DNA of 64,000 bases from Clavelina lepadiformis (lineage: Eukaryota > Chordata > Ascidiacea > Aplousobranchia > Clavelinidae), in NCBI RefSeq assembly GCF_947623445.1, contig NC_135241.1, forward strand, positions 17,424,501-17,488,500, read 5' to 3'. Under the pieces are notes generated by a model. The model made no database searches. It worked only from the letters and a program-made list of their open reading frames with translations, and was not told where the DNA came from. Positions 12,101 through 23,137 of this stretch are shown one piece after another (position 1 is the first letter of the stretch; every line of letters starts with the position of its first letter). A program made the translations under genes and the position numbers.

Positions 12101-14228
12101 ACAAAAAGACACAAAGTTTCCCTCTCAGAAAGTTGAAAAGGCGGATGATGCTTGGTCTCTTCCAACTATATACCAAGAAAGTAAAACAATGAGTCGGGCA
12201 CTTGAAAGTATGACTGCTGATGCTGTAATTTCAACCATAAATTGCGAACCAAATAAAAAACGCCCCTGTTCAAAGTCTGCAGAAGGACCCTGTGAACAAT
12301 CAAAAAGCAATTTGGATTGTGATACAAAAACCCAGTCTACAACGTCTACCCACGTTAGGCTTAAAGTTTCTAACAGCAGTTTTGATGAGTTAACTGCAGA
12401 TTCTATTGCAGACACTGCATCTTCTATTATTATACCAAGAAGAATGACTGCTTCTGAACAGTTAGGTCTGCTTAACAAAAACTCAAAATGTGGGATTGTG
12501 TCAGGAAACAAAAAAAATTCAGAATTATGTGAAAGTCCAATGCAAGAAGATGAAATCAAGAGTATAACTGACAACCCAGCAACTTTCAACAAGCAAACTG
12601 AAGAGAAATTTTTACAATTAGACTTAAATGAAAACATTACCGATTTGTGTGATAATCAGCACACTCCAGATACCGATGGAAATAAAATGTCACGCAAGGA
12701 GACTCATAAAATAAGTCCGCAAATGAGTGTGCAATGTTATACTATGCCTCAAGAAGAAGCAATGAAGAAAGGATCTCATTATGGCTCTTTCATTGCACTA
12801 GTTGGTACAAATGTTGAAAATCCATCTGAAAAAGTGAAAGCAAGTTCTCAGAACAGCGAGGAAGGTTGTTGTTCAACAGTTGTTGATCAAGCTGTTTGTT
12901 CACAAACTCGTAATCAAGGTCACAAAGTGAATCAAACAGTTCATGACGACAGTAAGACCTTGCATAATCTTCCAAGTTTTTATCTCACCCAGGAATATGA
13001 TCATATACCTGCTTCAAAAAGACCTTATAGTGCAACTTGTGTCTCTTCTAAAGTAGCTGAGACCCGATCCTACACAAGACCAAAATCCGCTCAAGTAAAA
13101 TCTGTGAGCAATCGAAGTCGAGCAAGATCAAATTGCGATGATGAAGTTCCTCCTAGCCGTAGATCATATGAACACTCCCACATATTTTCTCCTCGGTTAA
13201 ACACATTCAATCCAGAAGGACGTCAGCGTGAAGATTATTATTTTGGTCATACTCCACCAACACATTCTCCCCGAGATAAACACGTAACATCTGATGAAAG
13301 CCATACACCAAATTTGTTCCATAACCGCTCTCAAAGTGAAGATGCCAGTCAGCATTATGATGGAATGGATGTTCATCAGAATGCACAAGGGAACTTTGCA
13401 CCTGAGGGTGCAACACCGTGCATCATGGAAAAACGAGTAGTAATTGGCAGGCGATTGGAGCTCGATAATCATTATAAGCCGAGCATGAATTATCCACAGC
13501 CTGCTCCCAGAAAACACTATCGCTCTTTTTCTGCTGGAGATAGCCTTGAGCATTCCACCTTCTACATTCCTCCTCCTGAGCACAAGCCAGTACCTCATCC
13601 TCGAACTACTATTTCTTCACACATCAACAGTTTAAAACCTATTTCACACACACGCAGTTATACGAGACATAGCACTGGTAGCACTTCTGTAAGGTTGCAA
13701 ACTGACCCTTCGCACACAAGTCATAAATATGTGTGCAACTCTGCAACTGAGAACAAACATTCCAGTAAACAAGATTATCAAGAAAGTTATTATGCCAACA
13801 CTCACAAACAAATCACAACATCATATAGCAATGAAACTTATGAGGATTGCTACAGTGCAGAGACCACTCAAGCATCAAGATCACATGACAAACAGACTGA
13901 AATTGGCTCGAAACGGTATTTCCAGCAAAAAGATTTGGAACGCAGAGTGACATCTTCTAAATCCATTCCAAAGCCGGAGCACTTGGATCATATCTCGTAC
14001 TTCAGTCACCGAAGACCAAAACCTGCACCAAGACACTACAGACCATCACACACAGAGGGCCAGTCATATAGCAACGCATCATATGAAGCTCATCAAAACA
14101 TACATCAAAGGGATCCCACATCTTCTGTCAACACATCAGATGTTTTTGGAGAATCATTGCTACATCAACATTCTCATGCGCCAAGAAACTCATTGGTACA
14201 GACTTCCACTGCCTTGTCCTGGGTGTAA
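107..14228 (+). CDS. ARHGAP32/33-like: ARHGAP32/33-like Rho GTPase-activating protein (PX-SH3-RhoGAP), 17 coding exons
   Basis: Coding exons: 107-198, 913-1012, 1594-1692, 1894-2031, 3006-3245, 4678-4861, 5803-5952, 6203-6452, 6571-6702, 6808-7046, 7163-7373, 10226-10329, 10484-10663, 10855-10982, 11236-11468, 11581-11735, 11878-14228. All junctions are GT/AG, phases agree, and the sum is 4986 nt (1661 aa). The first in-frame ATG follows a stop at 80-82. Domains: PX about residues 45-165, SH3 about 204-259 (GWWRGK core), RhoGAP about 316-525 with arginine finger R357 in GIYRISG and the AIVWAPNLLRS motif, then a long disordered Ser/Pro-rich tail with PxxP stretches such as PKPAPR. In vertebrates these proteins stimulate GTP hydrolysis by Cdc42/Rac/RhoA and act in neurite and actin control. 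Order and spacing match ARHGAP32 (RICS/p250GAP) and ARHGAP33 (TCGAP). Which paralogue is undecided; a pre-duplication orthologue is likely. The 5' UTR and further upstream exons are not visible. Confidence 0.93.
2098..2120. repeat. ATTA simple repeat
   Basis: A run of about five tandem ATTA units lies in the intron after the fourth ARHGAP coding exon. Simple-sequence tract, no further function seen. Confidence 0.7.
2807..2950. repeat. Perfect 36-bp inverted repeat (hairpin) in an ARHGAP intron
   Basis: The left arm 2807-2842 and right arm 2915-2950 are exact reverse complements, separated by a 72-nt spacer. The pair sits just before coding exon 5: its right arm ends 55 nt before that exon's first base (3006). 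A partial third copy of the arm core (attgccactaatttgagt) lies in the spacer at 2893-2910. It looks like a small foldback element. No target duplication was identified. Confidence 0.85.
3380..4208 (-). mobile_element. pogo/Tigger-type DNA transposon remnant with 28-bp TIRs and TA target
   Basis: The ends read CAGTCGACTCCGCTTAATTC and, on the other strand, CAGTCGAATCCGCTTAATTC, with one mismatch over about 26 bp. Both are flanked by TA (3378-3379 and 4209-4210), the Tc1/mariner/pogo target. Inside, on the minus strand at about 3640-3855, is an open frame beginning MVQKSLEEK and containing LAALVGISKRTLQDW, which resembles the N-terminal helix-turn-helix of Tigger/CENP-B transposases. The catalytic DDE part is missing, so the copy is non-autonomous. 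It lies in the intron between coding exons 5 and 6 of the ARHGAP gene. Confidence 0.85.
4214..4499. mobile_element. MITE with long imperfect TIRs built from GACCG/CGGTC units
   Basis: The first about 40 bases (GGGATCACGTCAATTGACCG...) match the reverse complement of the last about 40 (GGTTCCACGACAATTAACTG...) imperfectly. Both halves repeat short units such as CGGTCAGTTGTCCC. TATAT-like sequence flanks both sides (just before 4214 and just after 4499), consistent with a TA-rich target. There is no coding capacity. It begins 5 bases after the neighbouring pogo-type element ends, so the two inserted side by side or one into the other's flank. Confidence 0.65.
9198..9327 (+). CDS. Alternative 3'-terminal exon of the ARHGAP32/33-like gene
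   Basis: This stretch lies in the intron between coding exons 11 (ends 7373) and 12 (starts 10226). It has an AG acceptor at 9196-9197 and is open in the phase left by exon 11 (AG + A). It encodes 42 basic, Ser-rich residues beginning RSYGDPQKRR and stops at TAA 9325-9327. A canonical AATAAA follows at 9356-9361, only 29 nt after the stop. Joined to exons 1-11 the total is 1965 nt, exactly 655 codons, giving a 654-aa isoform that keeps PX, SH3 and RhoGAP but lacks the roughly 1,000-residue tail. Phase match, stop and poly(A) signal together favour a real composite terminal exon. No transcript evidence is available here. Confidence 0.65.
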
Positions 14229-17200
14229 ATGGTTTATTGACATCATCTGATTTAGTGAATGTTGCTCCATCGATTGTTGCCAATTTGTGAATCAATGTTT
14301 TTGACGAAGCCACCAGCATTTATGTCCTTAACAGTTGCATGCACAGATGTGTCATATTTTGTCGCAATCACAAGTTTTATTTCTATGTTTTGTTCATTAA
14401 TTCACAGACATCAAATTTGTCTTCTAGCTGTCTTTGTATGAAAAAGTCGATCATGCCAATTCAGTAGTACTAATATCTCTCTTCTGAGAAATGCCAAAAA
14501 CCTCTTTTCAGTAGTTCAGATGGAGGTCGTAACAAAAACCGTACAAAATTTCTTCGTTTAGGTTCTGTCTTTTCACTGCAATGTTACTGAGCAGTAGCAA
14601 AAAGTCAAACTGTAATTCACTGTGAAAAACGTAAAACTGTACTTTTGTACACTTGTGGAAATTGTGTACAACACACAAGTGATTTTGTTTGTTTTTTGTG
14701 CGCACGTTGTGGTATTTCAGCCTCGTCATGTGAACAGTTGCTGAAAAGTCTAAAGTGTCTCTAACCTTATTTTAATAACCTTGCTTGATAAATTTACTAT
14801 TCCGTTGTAGTTGCCAATGCTCAATATACTGTGGTCGCGACCTAACCCTTAACCTAAGAAAAAGTATTTATTGCCTCGAAATGACTTTTACGTAGGAAAG
14901 TCGTAAACATTTGATTGACTAGCAAAAGTTGGTTGAGATTATTTTTTTGATGAGTTTGTGGAAAGCTGCTTTTTGTATTTCATTTTCGATCACTTCAAAG
15001 TATCAGCTTTTCAAGCTTTTTTTACATTGATTAATCCTTTTGGATCAGTTTATTGTGATTCGATGTCTTCTTTCATCGCAGTTTGTTAGTTGCCCGAAAT
15101 ATGTCCACATAGCACAACTGTTTAATTTACCTGCAAAGCCTACATTTCCTGTACGGTACACTTTTGTAATGTGGCAAAGTGATATGTGCCTGGTCCTCGT
15201 GTCCGTTTTGTTGCAATCAGTGTCAATAAGTTTCTACAAATCAAATAATATAAACAGACTTATTGTGTTCATGTTCAAGTTTCAACCCGTCACAATCTGT
15301 GTGAAATGAGCGGAAGTGGGCAGTCGTTACTTTGAATGTACAGTCGGTACCGGTACCGATACTTGGCGAAAAATGTACCGGTACCAGTATTCGGTGCTGT
15401 TTTTAAAAAAAGTAGTTCAGTACCTGTACTTTTTTGTATAACGTATTTCGTTGCAAGTGCAATTTTGACCCCATTTCAGGCCCAGATACAGGTTGTTCTA
15501 GTTAGGTCAAAACGTATTTGATTTCACTCATTGCGGTTTTAATAGACATTTGTACATTGAAAAAGAACAGCGAACGCTAAAAAATTGGCATTATTGTTTA
15601 ATGAAAATGAATTTTTGAAAAACCTATTTCTGAAAACTTTGAAATAGTCAATCGAAAAGTGCCGGGACCGAGTAAAATTTCTTGATAAACGTAATTCGGT
15701 AAGGGCCCACTGTAGACTACTGCCACTCACAGTCACAGTAGGCCTACATGGCGAGAGTATATGAGCCATGGCAATACTCAGAGGCAACATCACCCAGTCC
15801 AAACATAATGATCAATCCGTAGCGTGTTCCCTAAACCAGACAGATTTGATTAGCTGAGCTCGTCGGTTGTATTTCCCCGAGAAGCTATCATTAGCAACAT
15901 GAACTAGATAATGTTTAATTTGATATATTAGAAACAAAATCAAATCACGTCTGAGCGTGACCCGTCTTTCAGTTGCATCGATCAGACGGCGGTTGCCAAA
16001 TCGTTACAATTGACTCGTTCGACTGAGTCGCTAAACTCGAAGGCGTGATTTTGTTGTCCACGTGGCCGAAACTCGCGTGATAGGGGTCAGTGCCGTATTT
16101 AACATTGTATTAAGACCTATCTATGTCGGTAGGTTTCGTTTTGTCAGTGCTGCTATGCTTAGATTAAAAGAAAAGGGTAACTAACATGTGGACAGAGAGT
16201 TAACATTTTGAGTACTATGAAAAAATTGATGCTGATGATGTAACGGACAGATCGTCAGGTCTGCCCTTTGCTTTGTTAAGACAATTTGAAAATTTGTTTC
16301 GCAAAAGTTGCTGTGTCATCGGCCCCATATAGGCTAGTTGCCATACTTTTGGAAAATATATGAGCTGGATTACGAACGGATTTTTACATTTTGCCCACGA
16401 ACCAAGGTTCACTTAATGTTTTGGGTATATTGTTAGTTATTACGCCCGTGTTAACAATGATTGCACGGCAAGTCGAAATTTACATTCATCGCTGCTATGC
16501 AAAACTATATTTGAATGTACTGTAGTATTACAAATGTATTACATTTATACAGAAGCTATTAGTTGGTATTGTACTATTTTTGTGTGTGTTTTTTTCATAC
16601 AATGATTGATATTAGTAGATGAAAGAATAAACAAATTTGTTAATTTGCAGATGGTACCCTACTCTGTTTTCCTCGGTAAAAAGTGTCTTTATTACCGCTC
16701 CGTATGGTCCTGTGAAAAGCTATATTCAATATATCGACCTCGTGCTCAACTGCTGCTCATACTGCAAACTGGTTTTAAATATTTTATTGTAAACAAAAAT
16801 TTAATTTAAACACTAAACGTTTAAAAGAAGTTAGTGTCAACAAGGTTCAATGTCGAAATCACGCTATCGGTCATGTGCTCTGCACTTCGCACTAAACTAG
16901 CGGTTGCCAACTGCATGGTGGTCCGCAGAAAAATCGAAAACCAGAAAATAGTATAATAATTATTAGACTAAATTTTTTGCATTGTTACTTTGCACCAGCC
17001 TACTTTTCAAGACAAAAAGAGAGATGTGCCGCGCAGAGTTGTAAATCGGGCCGGGTTCGGGCTAAGTTTGAAAAAAAATTCGGGCCAGAATTTATACTCA
17101 CACTTTGCCACATTTACGTCGTAATTTCAATTTCTTTATACAAACGTGCATGCACGCAGCAGAGTGCTAAAAATCTGCGCAAAGTGCAACCTAGAAAATG

Positions 17201-18083
17201 ATGACAGTCAAAGAATGGCATCAAAAGCTGACTTTGACTCATTCAGTAAATTTAAGTTTGGTGTCTAAAGTTGGCTTCAACCAAATTTTCGGGTTCTGGT
17301 TAACAATATAAGACCCGTTTACAACTCTGGTGCCGCGAGAAGTAAGTGTAGTTTTAATAACCCGTATTCTGGGCAATGAAACATTTAAGATGATAACAAC
17401 AGAGCTAGGCCTGTAATTTTCAAGTGATGTTGGTGTAAAAACAAGTAAAAACTAAAGACAGTGACGCAAGAGGCTCTATACACCTCAAGTATACGCTAGA
17501 TCGTAGATCGTATTAGGGCATATTATCCATATACAATGAACGTTTTTTTTTCAAGTGTTCACAACAAAATACGACAAAAACCCACCATAAAACAGATCTA
17601 AGCCAGGTTTATAAGCTTATAATGTTACGGTATAAGCTATGAAAAATAATAAAACCAAACAATTCCAATACATAGACAACGTCTATATAAACACGTATGA
17701 CATGAGATTAATGTATTTAATTTGAACTTTTTAAACAAGACCTAAACATGGACAAACCTAACGTATGTAAAAATCTTGCTGAACATGTACGCTGTGGATA
17801 AAAATGCACAGTAGGCCTTCATAATAACTATACCCGTTTGAATATATTTCGTTGTACATTTAACAAAGTTGTGGGTTTGCGCGCTTTTCATGAAAATTGG
17901 ACAAGATAGTCTACGTCTTGGGGTGTAGTTGTACTGAGAATAGACAGTTTTCTGTTTTATGAATAGGCTAAGTGCTTTTTTTTGTATGTGTTTTGCTTGT
18001 GTTCTTCAAACACCGTGAAATGACCGTTTTATAGATGTAGTTGAGAGCACAATTTGAAGGGCCACGTCTTCTCTTCTTGGGTT
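14229..18083. other. 3' flank of ARHGAP gene and intergenic sequence, no gene recognised
   Basis: The stretch begins with the 3' UTR. I saw no clear AATAAA within several hundred bases of the stop. Small open frames occur but none has recognisable motifs. A block near 15340-15395 repeats TACCGGTACC, perhaps a transposon end, but no matching terminus was found. Otherwise AT-rich non-coding sequence. Confidence 0.5.
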
Positions 18084-18104
18084 TGGTGGCCATGCTAACC
18101 ATTA

Positions 18105-19928
18105 CACTACGTAACACAATTTTTGTTTGGCTACTTTTTTTAATGCCCCTTTATGTATTTTTGGGTGCTGAGTTCAAAAATCCAGTTAGTTTTTTCGTAC
18201 CATCGTTACTTTTTAAGATATTCAAATTTTGATATAGCTGTAAGTACAGCAAATCGTGTTCTACTCTTGCAGTAGATTTTAGCTCCACATCAAGGATCTG
18301 TTTGGTTTATTAAACGCAAAAACCAGTTTAAAAACGTTAATAAGGAAGGCTTGAAGATAAATGTAACATAGTTTTGTCAAACAGTAAGAGTCGTTCAAAA
18401 ATGTACTTTTGAGCGAGTTTTTCTTTTATGACTACTCCTGTCTTGCCTTACTAAAGACCAAATGTAGTTTCCCATCATTACACTATCCCAGCGGCCTTTA
18501 TATCGTTTTTCCATTGGCTCAATATCCTGATGAAGTCTCTCACCGTGCTCCTCACTGAAATCACGTAGATTTTCTTGAAAAAAATCCAGATGCGGACATA
18601 AAAAATGAAGTTTGACAGACATGCGACAACCCATGTTTTGGTAACTTTTGATCAGTTTCTCCCCCAACTCTTTGTAATTTCTGTCCCTTTTATTTCCCAA
18701 AAATCCATCAACCACACCTCGAAATGCTTGCCACGCTTCTTTTTCTGTTTCACTCATTTTTTCTTCCAAGCTTTTACACTTTAACATTGTGTTTATCTGA
18801 GGACCAACAAATATTCCTCCTTTTCTTTTGGTAAGTGATGGTCTGGGAAACATTGAACGGATTTCTTGAAAAACTTGTCCTTGAAAATCCAAAGCTTTGA
18901 TAAACTGTTTTACCAGACCTAATTTGATATGAAGTGGAGGCAGTAAAACTATTTCCCGGCTTACAAGAGGTTCCCTAATAACGTTGTACATTCCTGGGTT
19001 TAGTTTTTCCCGTGTCGGCCATTAATTTTCTCATAGTGCTCACCGTCAGCTCTACTATTCCACAAGCACAGAAAGCAAGAGTATTTTGTGTAACCACCCT
19101 GCAGACCAAGCAAAACTCCCAACATTTTAAAGTCATCACAAACATACCACTTAAACTGAGTGTAATTGATTTTAATGAGCAGTTGCTTGACGTTTTCATA
19201 ATCTTCTTTCATCTGTAAGGAATAAGCAAGTGGAATTGATGGGTATATGTTGCCATTGTGAAGTAACACTGCTTTAAGACTTTTGGTAGAACTGTCAATG
19301 AAACGCCGCCACTGAGTAGGATCATGATCTATTCCAACAGCACAAAACAGGCCTTCCACATCTTTGCAATAGCAAAGGTCTTCAAAAATGTCAAAGTAGA
19401 CAGAAAACTCCAAGTGCCTATTCCTGTGGGGTAGGCAGTACTCTTACTTAAATTGTTTCACTCTCTACTAGACATTTTGATTTCTATTATTTAAAAGATG
19501 AACTGAATCTAAGATTTACACAATACTTAACTGTACAAAATGTAATTATATGGCATACTTCTCTCTGTAAACACTAAACATGACTTTCTAATGAGACTAT
19601 ACTGAATTTAACATAAATAGATAAAATGAAAACTGAGATAAGAAATAAAAGCACATTCGTCTGCATTTCAAACTCCCACTCCCATTCACTTTCTCAAGTA
19701 AATAGGACGCCCATTTACAACATGATAGTGCTGACAGACACAGATCATAACCGCATAAAATACCTACAGTTAATGGAAAATCACAAAAAACGGAAATTTT
19801 TGTATTTTGAAAACGATCGATGATAGAAAAAAACTGATAGCATTTTTGAAATCAGCGCTTGAAAATCATACAGATACACTTAATAAATGTAGCCAAACAA
19901 AAATTTTTTTGAATTTTGTTACGTAGTG
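18105..19928. mobile_element. TIR DNA transposon with TTA target duplication (PIF/Harbinger-like)
   Basis: The left end CACTACGTAACA (18105-18116) is matched exactly in reverse complement by the right end (19917-19928). A second shared block (TTTTTGTTTGGCTAC) follows, offset by a small indel. TTA flanks both sides (18102-18104 and 19929-19931). A paralogous sequence at about 38721-38800 carries the same flanks with a single TTA and no insertion, which acts as an empty site and confirms the boundaries. A 3-bp TWA target is typical of PIF/Harbinger; the superfamily assignment rests on this alone. The interior holds a decayed minus-strand reading frame (next entry). Confidence 0.8.
18395..19413 (-). 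pseudogene. Decayed transposon-borne orphan ORF, copy 1
   Basis: Two minus-strand frames, 19413-19000 and 18991-18395, together encode one protein interrupted by a frameshift near 19015: the WPTREKLNPG segment is in another frame from the preceding GEHYEK segment. Landmarks in order: FIDSS, LLHNGNIYPS, VCDDFKMLGVLLG, CFLCLW, LLPPLHIKLGLVKQF, FVGPQI, LGNKRDRNY, EEHGERLHQD and RYKGRWDSVMMGNY. The spaced acidic residues, the CxxC pair and the PPLH motif recall RNase H-fold transposases, but I recognise no named family, so transposase identity is inference. A second copy lies at 36035-37333. The copy sits inside the TTA-flanked element 18105-19928. Confidence 0.65.
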
Positions 19929-20130
19929 TTATCATTCATCTTTATCATTTGATCACATTATTCTTGCACGTTTTAAACCTTTGCACTTTGTTGGTTTTTC
20001 TTGTTCATTGTTTGCTGCTGGTGTTATGGTTATTTTACATCGCGAAATAACGATTAGAATTTTATTTTTCTTTCCTCCACTGAAAATGACGAAAAACCAT
20101 CAATACAGTAGCCTTCAATACAGTAGCCTA

Positions 20131-21463
20131 CAATACAATGTTCTTATTGGAAAAAAAACAGATGATTGGCTATGGCGCTGTTGCAATTTAACTAATCGAT
20201 AAAGACAAAGAAATTTGTATTTTTTGCACAATGTCTTGTAACTTTTATGTTATTACGTCATCATTCATTTGTCGAAGCGTGACGATAATTGTGCTTTGCT
20301 GCAAATAATGGAGCTCCATTTACAAATCGCAGACCTGGGCCAATTAGCCCGCATGGCTCCCCCTCTCGGCTCCGAGCTAGGAGTAGCCTACTCGAATTGC
20401 TGCGTGCCACCTCGTAACTTGCGCTGCGAATCATGTGATTACGCAACGACCGAGTAATACAGCACGTGACAGTATTTTGAAAAGTTCGAGGACTGTCGCG
20501 AAAAGTAAATCATGTTAAAAGCATAACACTGCTTGGTCCAATCTATTTTCGGCTGGGTTAGGTAGCCTTTGTAATCATATGCCTTGCCCTCGTTTCTCTG
20601 TAAACAAAGCTTATGCTAAACAAAGACTGCCGGCAAGTCTTTTGGATTTCGATGAAAAGTTACACAAAGCTACTAACCTAGGTACGATAAAAACCTGACT
20701 AAATTAAACTGCTGAGGTTTACTACCAGTACTCTGTATTCTAATTTGCTTTGCAATAAGTAATCAAGGTTGGTGAATAATACCCAGTGAGGGTAATGACG
20801 TAAAGGGGTATATCGCACACTATACATAAAATTGTTCGACAAAACTCACTACAAGTCTAAGGAACTTTGTATCAAAATACCTCACGTCGATATATTGTGT
20901 TTCAATGATAAATAACTAATCAATGAAGAAATTTAACATATTAGAATGACACTATATCTAATGCTTGTGTTTACTAATGGCCATAGAAACCTACCGTAAT
21001 GCAACCAGTAGGTATCAGTCAAAGAACGCATCACCTTCGCAATAGCAATGTCTGCAGTCGGGCTTGTGATGATACAACTATTTACCAGTACTTTTTATGA
21101 GAAATTCTGGGTGTGAAAAGCGTTCATTACCCGAATGAGACTGATAGACATTGCACAAAATTCACGATCTGTCAAGTGCTACAACGTTGTAACCTGAGTT
21201 ATCATGCAGAAAAGTATAACTAATTAAAGGCAAATGTAGTGGGGAAAGCGATTGACCTTTAAACGATAAATCATGCCGGGCCTATCTTGCCAACATATGG
21301 TGCAACAATTTACAGCTGAACCGGCAACCCTACCCAGGTACATCGCGACGAAGTTTTTCATAACGGAACGCGTAGTCACTGGCGACGGCAAACTGAACAC
21401 AAAGGAAACAAAACACACCTTTCCCAGTGACTCGGTTACAAAAGCAGTTATTTCGCTGTTCGG
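20131..21463. other. Intergenic, no gene recognised
   Basis: Contains a somewhat GC-richer block at about 20280-20460, rich in CpG compared with its surroundings, and otherwise AT-rich sequence. I saw no protein motif, RNA gene or complete transposon here. Confidence 0.4.
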
Positions 21464-21815
21464 TTAGCGCGATTATTGTCATGACGTGGAAGGGCAAAGT
21501 CATGATGGTGGCACTCACGCTCACCTCGCTTACTTCAAGTCAATTCAATCAGTGGAAAGAACCTTACCAATACAATTGCCGCAACGGTTTCTTCATGAAA
21601 CCGGGTGCTGTTTTTATACAGGCCCAAACCCTTTCATAAAACTCCCTTCCAAACCAGTCTCTGGTCTGAATATCCAAGCGACTGCGCAGTCTCCGGAAAC
21701 GTTGCTAGCTGTGGTTGGGAGGCTCCAGGGGCTACCTGTGGTTGAAATTCAATAGCAAGGGTAACTGTTGGTTACCTTTCATTGATACCTGAAGGTGGCT
21801 TTTGGGAAAATCGTC
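21464..21815 (+). repeat. Direct repeat unit 1 (about 350 bp)
   Basis: Starts TTAGCGCGATTATTGTCATG and ends near TTTTGGGAAAATCGTC. The same succession of blocks recurs in the same orientation at 22375-22721: GTGGAAGGGC, CACTCACGCTCACCTCGC, TTTCTTCATGAA, CTCTGGTCTGAATA, AAGCGACTGCGCAGTC. The two units begin about 910 bp apart and bracket a different dispersed repeat. They lack TG...CA ends, so an LTR pair is not supported; a duplicated non-coding repeat is more likely. Confidence 0.7.
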
Positions 21816-22044
21816 AACTCGGACTATCATAGTTTTTGTAAAAGAATATCCTAAGCATCTGTTTATATAGAAGTAGACCTATTAAGGCTGCTGCTTTTTG
21901 TAAACGTGTGTTATTATTAGGCTACTAGACTAGAACTAGTAGATCTACTTTGCCTACTTCAACTGGCTTTAATTTACTGGGCTCAAACAATTGATTGACG
22001 TAATGTTACATTGTTAATTATAAGCAATTACTGTTTTTTGACGT

Positions 22045-22285
22045 TTCCACTATTTTGGCGCGGCCAACAATAAATAATGTTGTTTTTCGATACAGTACTT
22101 TATAGACTGCACAGTCAATCAAGCTCCTTTCATTGATGCATCATAACAACGTAAATATAGAACAGCGTGCACTGCATAATTGTGAATTGTAAGGACAACG
22201 GTAAAAATATTTAGACTGGCTCGATTTACAAACGTTTGTCTACATTTTACAATATATAATATTTAAAATGTTATAAAGAGATTTC
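22045..22285 (+). repeat. Dispersed repeat, copy A
   Basis: Shares an extended alignment with 37440-37690 in the same orientation. Matching blocks include GACTGCA, GGTGCACTGCATAATTG (GCGTGCACTGCATAATTG here), AATTGTAAGG and CTACATT(T/C)TACAATATAT. It lies between the two direct-repeat units. Non-coding, type unknown. Confidence 0.65.
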
Positions 22286-22374
22286 TAGTTGTGATGGATG
22301 TAAAACCAAGAGAAAAAGGCAGATCACGTGACTTGCCTATAAAACCAGTTGTTCCTTTGTTCCTTTAGCGCGAT

Positions 22375-22721
22375 TCTGTCATGGCGTGGAAGGGCGAAGT
22401 CATGATGGTGACACTCACGCTCACCTCGCTTACTTCAGAAAAGTTCATTCCTTGGCAAGTACCCTACAGATAACACTAAGCCTGACGCTTTCTTCATGAA
22501 CTCGGGTTCTGTTTTCAAGCAGGCCCACCCACTTTTTTCTCACAACGCCCTTCCACAACCGGTCTCTGGTCTGAATACCCAAGCGACTGCGCAGTCACTG
22601 GAAACGGTGCTAGCGGTGGGTAAGAGGTTCCAGAGGCCACCTGAGGTTAAAATCGATAGTAGGGGTGACGTGGGGTCATGTCTCATCGATACCTGCAAGG
22701 TGGCCTTTGGATAAATTCGTC
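22375..22721 (+). repeat. Direct repeat unit 2 (about 350 bp)
   Basis: Second copy of the unit at 21464-21815, with scattered substitutions and small indels. No long open frame is conserved between the two copies, so a coding function is unlikely. Confidence 0.7.
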
Positions 22722-22889
22722 TTGAAAGTCAGTTAGGAACATTGCTGTAGTTAGGTTGAAATAGTCTATCAGTTACGGATTGTACATTTATCATAGTGAA
22801 ATGACCTGAGTAGAAATCATGCACCATTTCACAAATGGTATGATAATGTTTATCCTCGAACGGAGAAAAGTCGTTGCACACCTTAAACC

Positions 22890-23130
22890 CGGCAATGATT
22901 CATCATCGCTCGAGCCTCGGTTACCAAGCTAGCTGTTGTGCAAGTTCTGTTTGTCACACATTTTTTTAATAGTATTGCCCAAATTTAAAATTGTCCGCCA
23001 GGTCCGCCGAACAGGAGTAAGTGATATAAATACCTTGCCCAAGGGCATTATAACGGTATGGGTATCGAACATATAACCTGGGCCACATTTATTGCGAGGT
23101 CAGCGTTCGAACCACTCGGCTACCAAACTG
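22890..23130 (-). mobile_element. tRNA-derived SINE (minus strand)
   Basis: Read on the minus strand, 23122-23112 gives TAGCCGAGTGG, a good RNA polymerase III A box of the tRNA-Leu/Ser type. 23071-23061 gives TGTTCGATACC, close to the B-box consensus, 40 nt downstream. A CCTTGGGCAAGG block typical of animal tRNA-SINE bodies follows. A partial tail-like segment (catcgctcgagc...gtgcaagttctgt) recurs near 35450-35502. The 3' boundary is not certain. Confidence 0.6.
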
Positions 23131-23137
23131 ACATATA

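Larger units (their letters stand above)
18084..20130. repeat. Dispersed repeat interrupted by the TTA-flanked transposon
   Basis: Sequence on both sides of the inserted element (about 18084-18104 and 19932-20130) matches about 38721-38925 at many positions, including the shared stretch ttattcttgcacg and a GTTTGCTG-containing block. The 38-kb copy lacks the insertion. The repeat family itself has no recognisable coding content. Confidence 0.6.

Noticed and set aside
12125..12637. 170-aa minus-strand open frame
   Set aside because: It is antisense to the long final ARHGAP exon, whose composition leaves opposite-strand frames open. No motif.
13197..13598. 133-aa minus-strand open frame
   Set aside because: Same explanation: a shadow of the ARHGAP tail exon with no domain signature.
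15336..15720. TACCGGTACC-rich block as a transposon
   Set aside because: The possible right end (CACTGTAG) matches the left (CTACAGTCGG) for too few bases to support a TIR pair.
21464..22721. LTR retrotransposon from the two direct repeats
   Set aside because: No TG...CA ends, no primer-binding site or polypurine tract, and only about 560 bp between units with no gag/pol motifs.
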